Positions 63,105-64,000 of a DNA stretch of 64,000 nucleotides are shown piece after piece. Both the position numbers and the translations under genes were made by a program. Positions within the stretch are counted from its first letter, which is position 1; every line of letters begins with the position of its first letter. The notes beneath the pieces were generated by a model. That model made no database searches. It saw only the letters and a program-made list of their open reading frames with translations, and had not been told where the DNA came from. This DNA comes from Streptomyces sp. NBC_01296 (GTDB lineage Bacteria > Actinomycetota > Actinomycetes > Streptomycetales > Streptomycetaceae). The DNA lies in assembly GCF_035984415.1 (NCBI RefSeq), contig NZ_CP130720.1, positions 5,022,001 to 5,086,000 of the forward strand. The letters run 5' to 3'.

Positions 63105-63141
63105 CGAGGGCCCCGGCAGCTGGAGGCTGCCGGGGCCCTCG
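63105..63141. terminator. Bidirectional hairpin terminator after VKOR
   Basis: CGAGGGCCCCGGCAG pairs perfectly with CTGCCGGGGCCCTCG (15 bp, 7-nt loop) between convergent VKOR and rodlin genes. Confidence 0.85.
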
Positions 63142-63197
63142 TCACATCGCTCCACGGGCGCGGCGGGCCCGGACCACGGAAGGCGGGGGAGCGGAGA

Positions 63198-63611
63198 TCA
63201 GCTGCCGAAGGCGCCGTTGCCCGACAGGACCGGGATGTTGTCCAGGATGTGCGAGAGCGGCTCGTCGCCCTTGGCCTGGGTGGAGTTCTCGGTGCACTGC
63301 TGGTTCATCGGGTTGGACAGGACCTGGATGTCCTGGACGCCGATGTTGAGGGCCGCGAGGATCGACTGCGCGTTGACCTTGACCGGCAGGCCGACGCAGG
63401 GCTTGTTGAGGGTGCCCTGGACCAGGCTGAGCTGCGGGCTCATGGCGCCTTGGGTCTTCTGGTTGCCGTAGATCTGCTGAGCACCATTGCCGTTGATGGT
63501 GTTGATCCCGTTGTCGTTGCCGATGGCCATGGCCGGGGCCGCAACAGCAGCGCCCGCGCCGACGGCGGCGGCGGTGACCGCGGCAGCAGTCATGATCTTC
63601 TTGAGCATCAT
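63198..63611 (-). CDS. Rodlin (RdlA/RdlB-like) surface protein
   Basis: 137 aa. Signal peptide (MLKKIMTAAAVTAAAVGAG...AMA), then IGNDNGINTINGNGAQQIYG, AMSPQLSLVQGTLNKPCVGLP and DIQVLSNPMNQQCTENSTQA. This matches rodlins, which with chaplins form the rodlet layer on aerial hyphae. Two conserved Cys. AAAGGA lies before ATG 63611/63608. In S. coelicolor rodlin genes are divergent pairs; here the divergent neighbour (63892) is truncated. Confidence 0.9.
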   Translation of the reverse strand: MMLKKIMTAAAVTAAAVGAGAAVAAPAMAIGNDNGINTINGNGAQQIYGNQKTQGAMSPQLSLVQGTLNKPCVGLPVKVNAQSILAALNIGVQDIQVLSNPMNQQCTENSTQAKGDEPLSHILDNIPVLSGNGAFGS

Positions 63612-63891
63612 TGGTCCTTTTGTCGCACGAGTGCCCGCTAGTGGAGCGCCCTGGTCAACTGCCCTGCCAGGGCGTTGGTTCCGCTGCTTCACTCAAACGG
63701 CCCGCCCGGTTCGAGGTTTTCCCCGCCCCGGGTGAGCCTCTTGCGGACGCGTGCGCGAAGCCCGTGCGCAGCCCGTACGGCCGACCGGGATCCTGCACCC
63801 TCCGGTTGCGCTCCGTGCAGGGTGTTCGCACGGTGGGTAAGGAAGCGGATCGCTCGGGTCCGCTTCTGCGCGACCAGAGAAGGAACCCCTA
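63612..63891. other. 280-bp divergent intergenic region (rodlin / exported protein)
   Basis: No gene. Contains the rodlin ribosome site (AAAAGGACC on the minus strand) and, at its right end, AAGGAA for the gene at 63892. Promoters for both must lie here; none assigned with confidence. Confidence 0.4.
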
Positions 63892-64000
63892 TGCACCGTA
63901 CGAAGCCGTTCCGCAGCCGCGTCCTCGTCCCGTCGGCCCTCGCCGTCGTCATACTCACCGGCGCGGCCGCCCCCGCGGGCGCCGCGGACGGTGACACGGC
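63892..64000 (+). CDS. Exported protein, N-terminus only (cut by window end)
   Basis: 36 residues visible: MHRTKPFRSRVLVPSALAVV..., an Ala-rich signal peptide ending GAAAPAGAAD. AAGGAA is 8 nt upstream. Divergent from the rodlin gene. Family cannot be determined. Confidence 0.6.

Overview
The window is high-GC actinobacterial chromosome, almost certainly Streptomyces. Supporting genes are a SARP-type regulator, two XRE/DUF397 (WhiJ-like) loci, an HrdD sigma factor, a rodlin, a DUF6227 protein, FbiC of F420 biosynthesis and several LLM-class flavin/F420 oxidoreductases. Start codons are often GTG or TTG, and many genes overlap by 4 nt (ATGA, GTGA, TTGA). All calls come from reading the sequence; no database search was possible.

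Layout. 1-1.3 kb: N-terminal part of a SARP/NB-ARC regulator. 1.4-3.6 kb: an amidohydrolase and a secreted trypsin-like protease. 3.6-5.3 kb: small enzymes (VOC, Nudix, 2H phosphoesterase). 5.3-11 kb: a MacB-like ABC exporter with adaptor and lipoprotein, divergent from an OmpR-type two-component system. 11-13 kb: an L,D-transpeptidase-like protein, a Pyr4/PaxB-like membrane protein and an orphan antitoxin. 13.1-19.7 kb: a catabolic set (two LLM oxidoreductases, SDR, D-aminoacylase-like amidohydrolase, aldehyde dehydrogenase). 20-22.4 kb: a decayed nitroreductase/SDR/HxlR locus, a DUF4239 membrane protein and a VOC protein. 22.4-23.6 kb: a non-coding ~1.1 kb imperfect inverted repeat. 23.6-28.5 kb: WhiJ-like trio, VapBC, an F420-type oxidoreductase and an ADP-ribosylglycohydrolase. 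28.8-34.4 kb: secreted tyrosine phosphatase, fbiC, and an SDR divergent from a Dabb-like protein. 34.5-36.9 kb: DUF397/XRE pair and GPP34. 37-43.7 kb: cell-wall region (repeat-rich D,D-carboxypeptidase, polytopic membrane protein, class F sortase with a possible partner), followed by tRNA-Arg(CCT). 44-50 kb: accessory conflict region (CdiI-like immunity protein, NLR/STAND ATPase, a gene frameshifted at a 7-bp repeat, and a small membrane protein sharing a motif with the STAND protein). 50-64 kb: orphan FAD subunit, RidA, M6 protease, TetR/MFS, DODA dioxygenase, hrdD, WYL/MFS, PfkB kinase, VKOR and rodlin.

How the genes work together. Two observations stand out. First, a 15-bp palindrome CTGACG-N3-CGTCAG occurs at six places (four perfect, two with one mismatch), always directly upstream of catabolic oxidoreductase or hydrolase genes at about 1.4, 13.1, 15.0 and 33.4 kb. 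This defines a dispersed regulon whose regulator is not in the window, and fbiC in the same window would supply F420 to its LLM members. Second, the STAND protein at 45.9 kb (N-terminus) and the 139-aa membrane protein at 49.6 kb (C-terminus) share a GG-x-F...VFMGRD motif. This is the arrangement described for bacterial NLR/effector pairs that signal through amyloid motifs, and suggests a cell-death or defence module.
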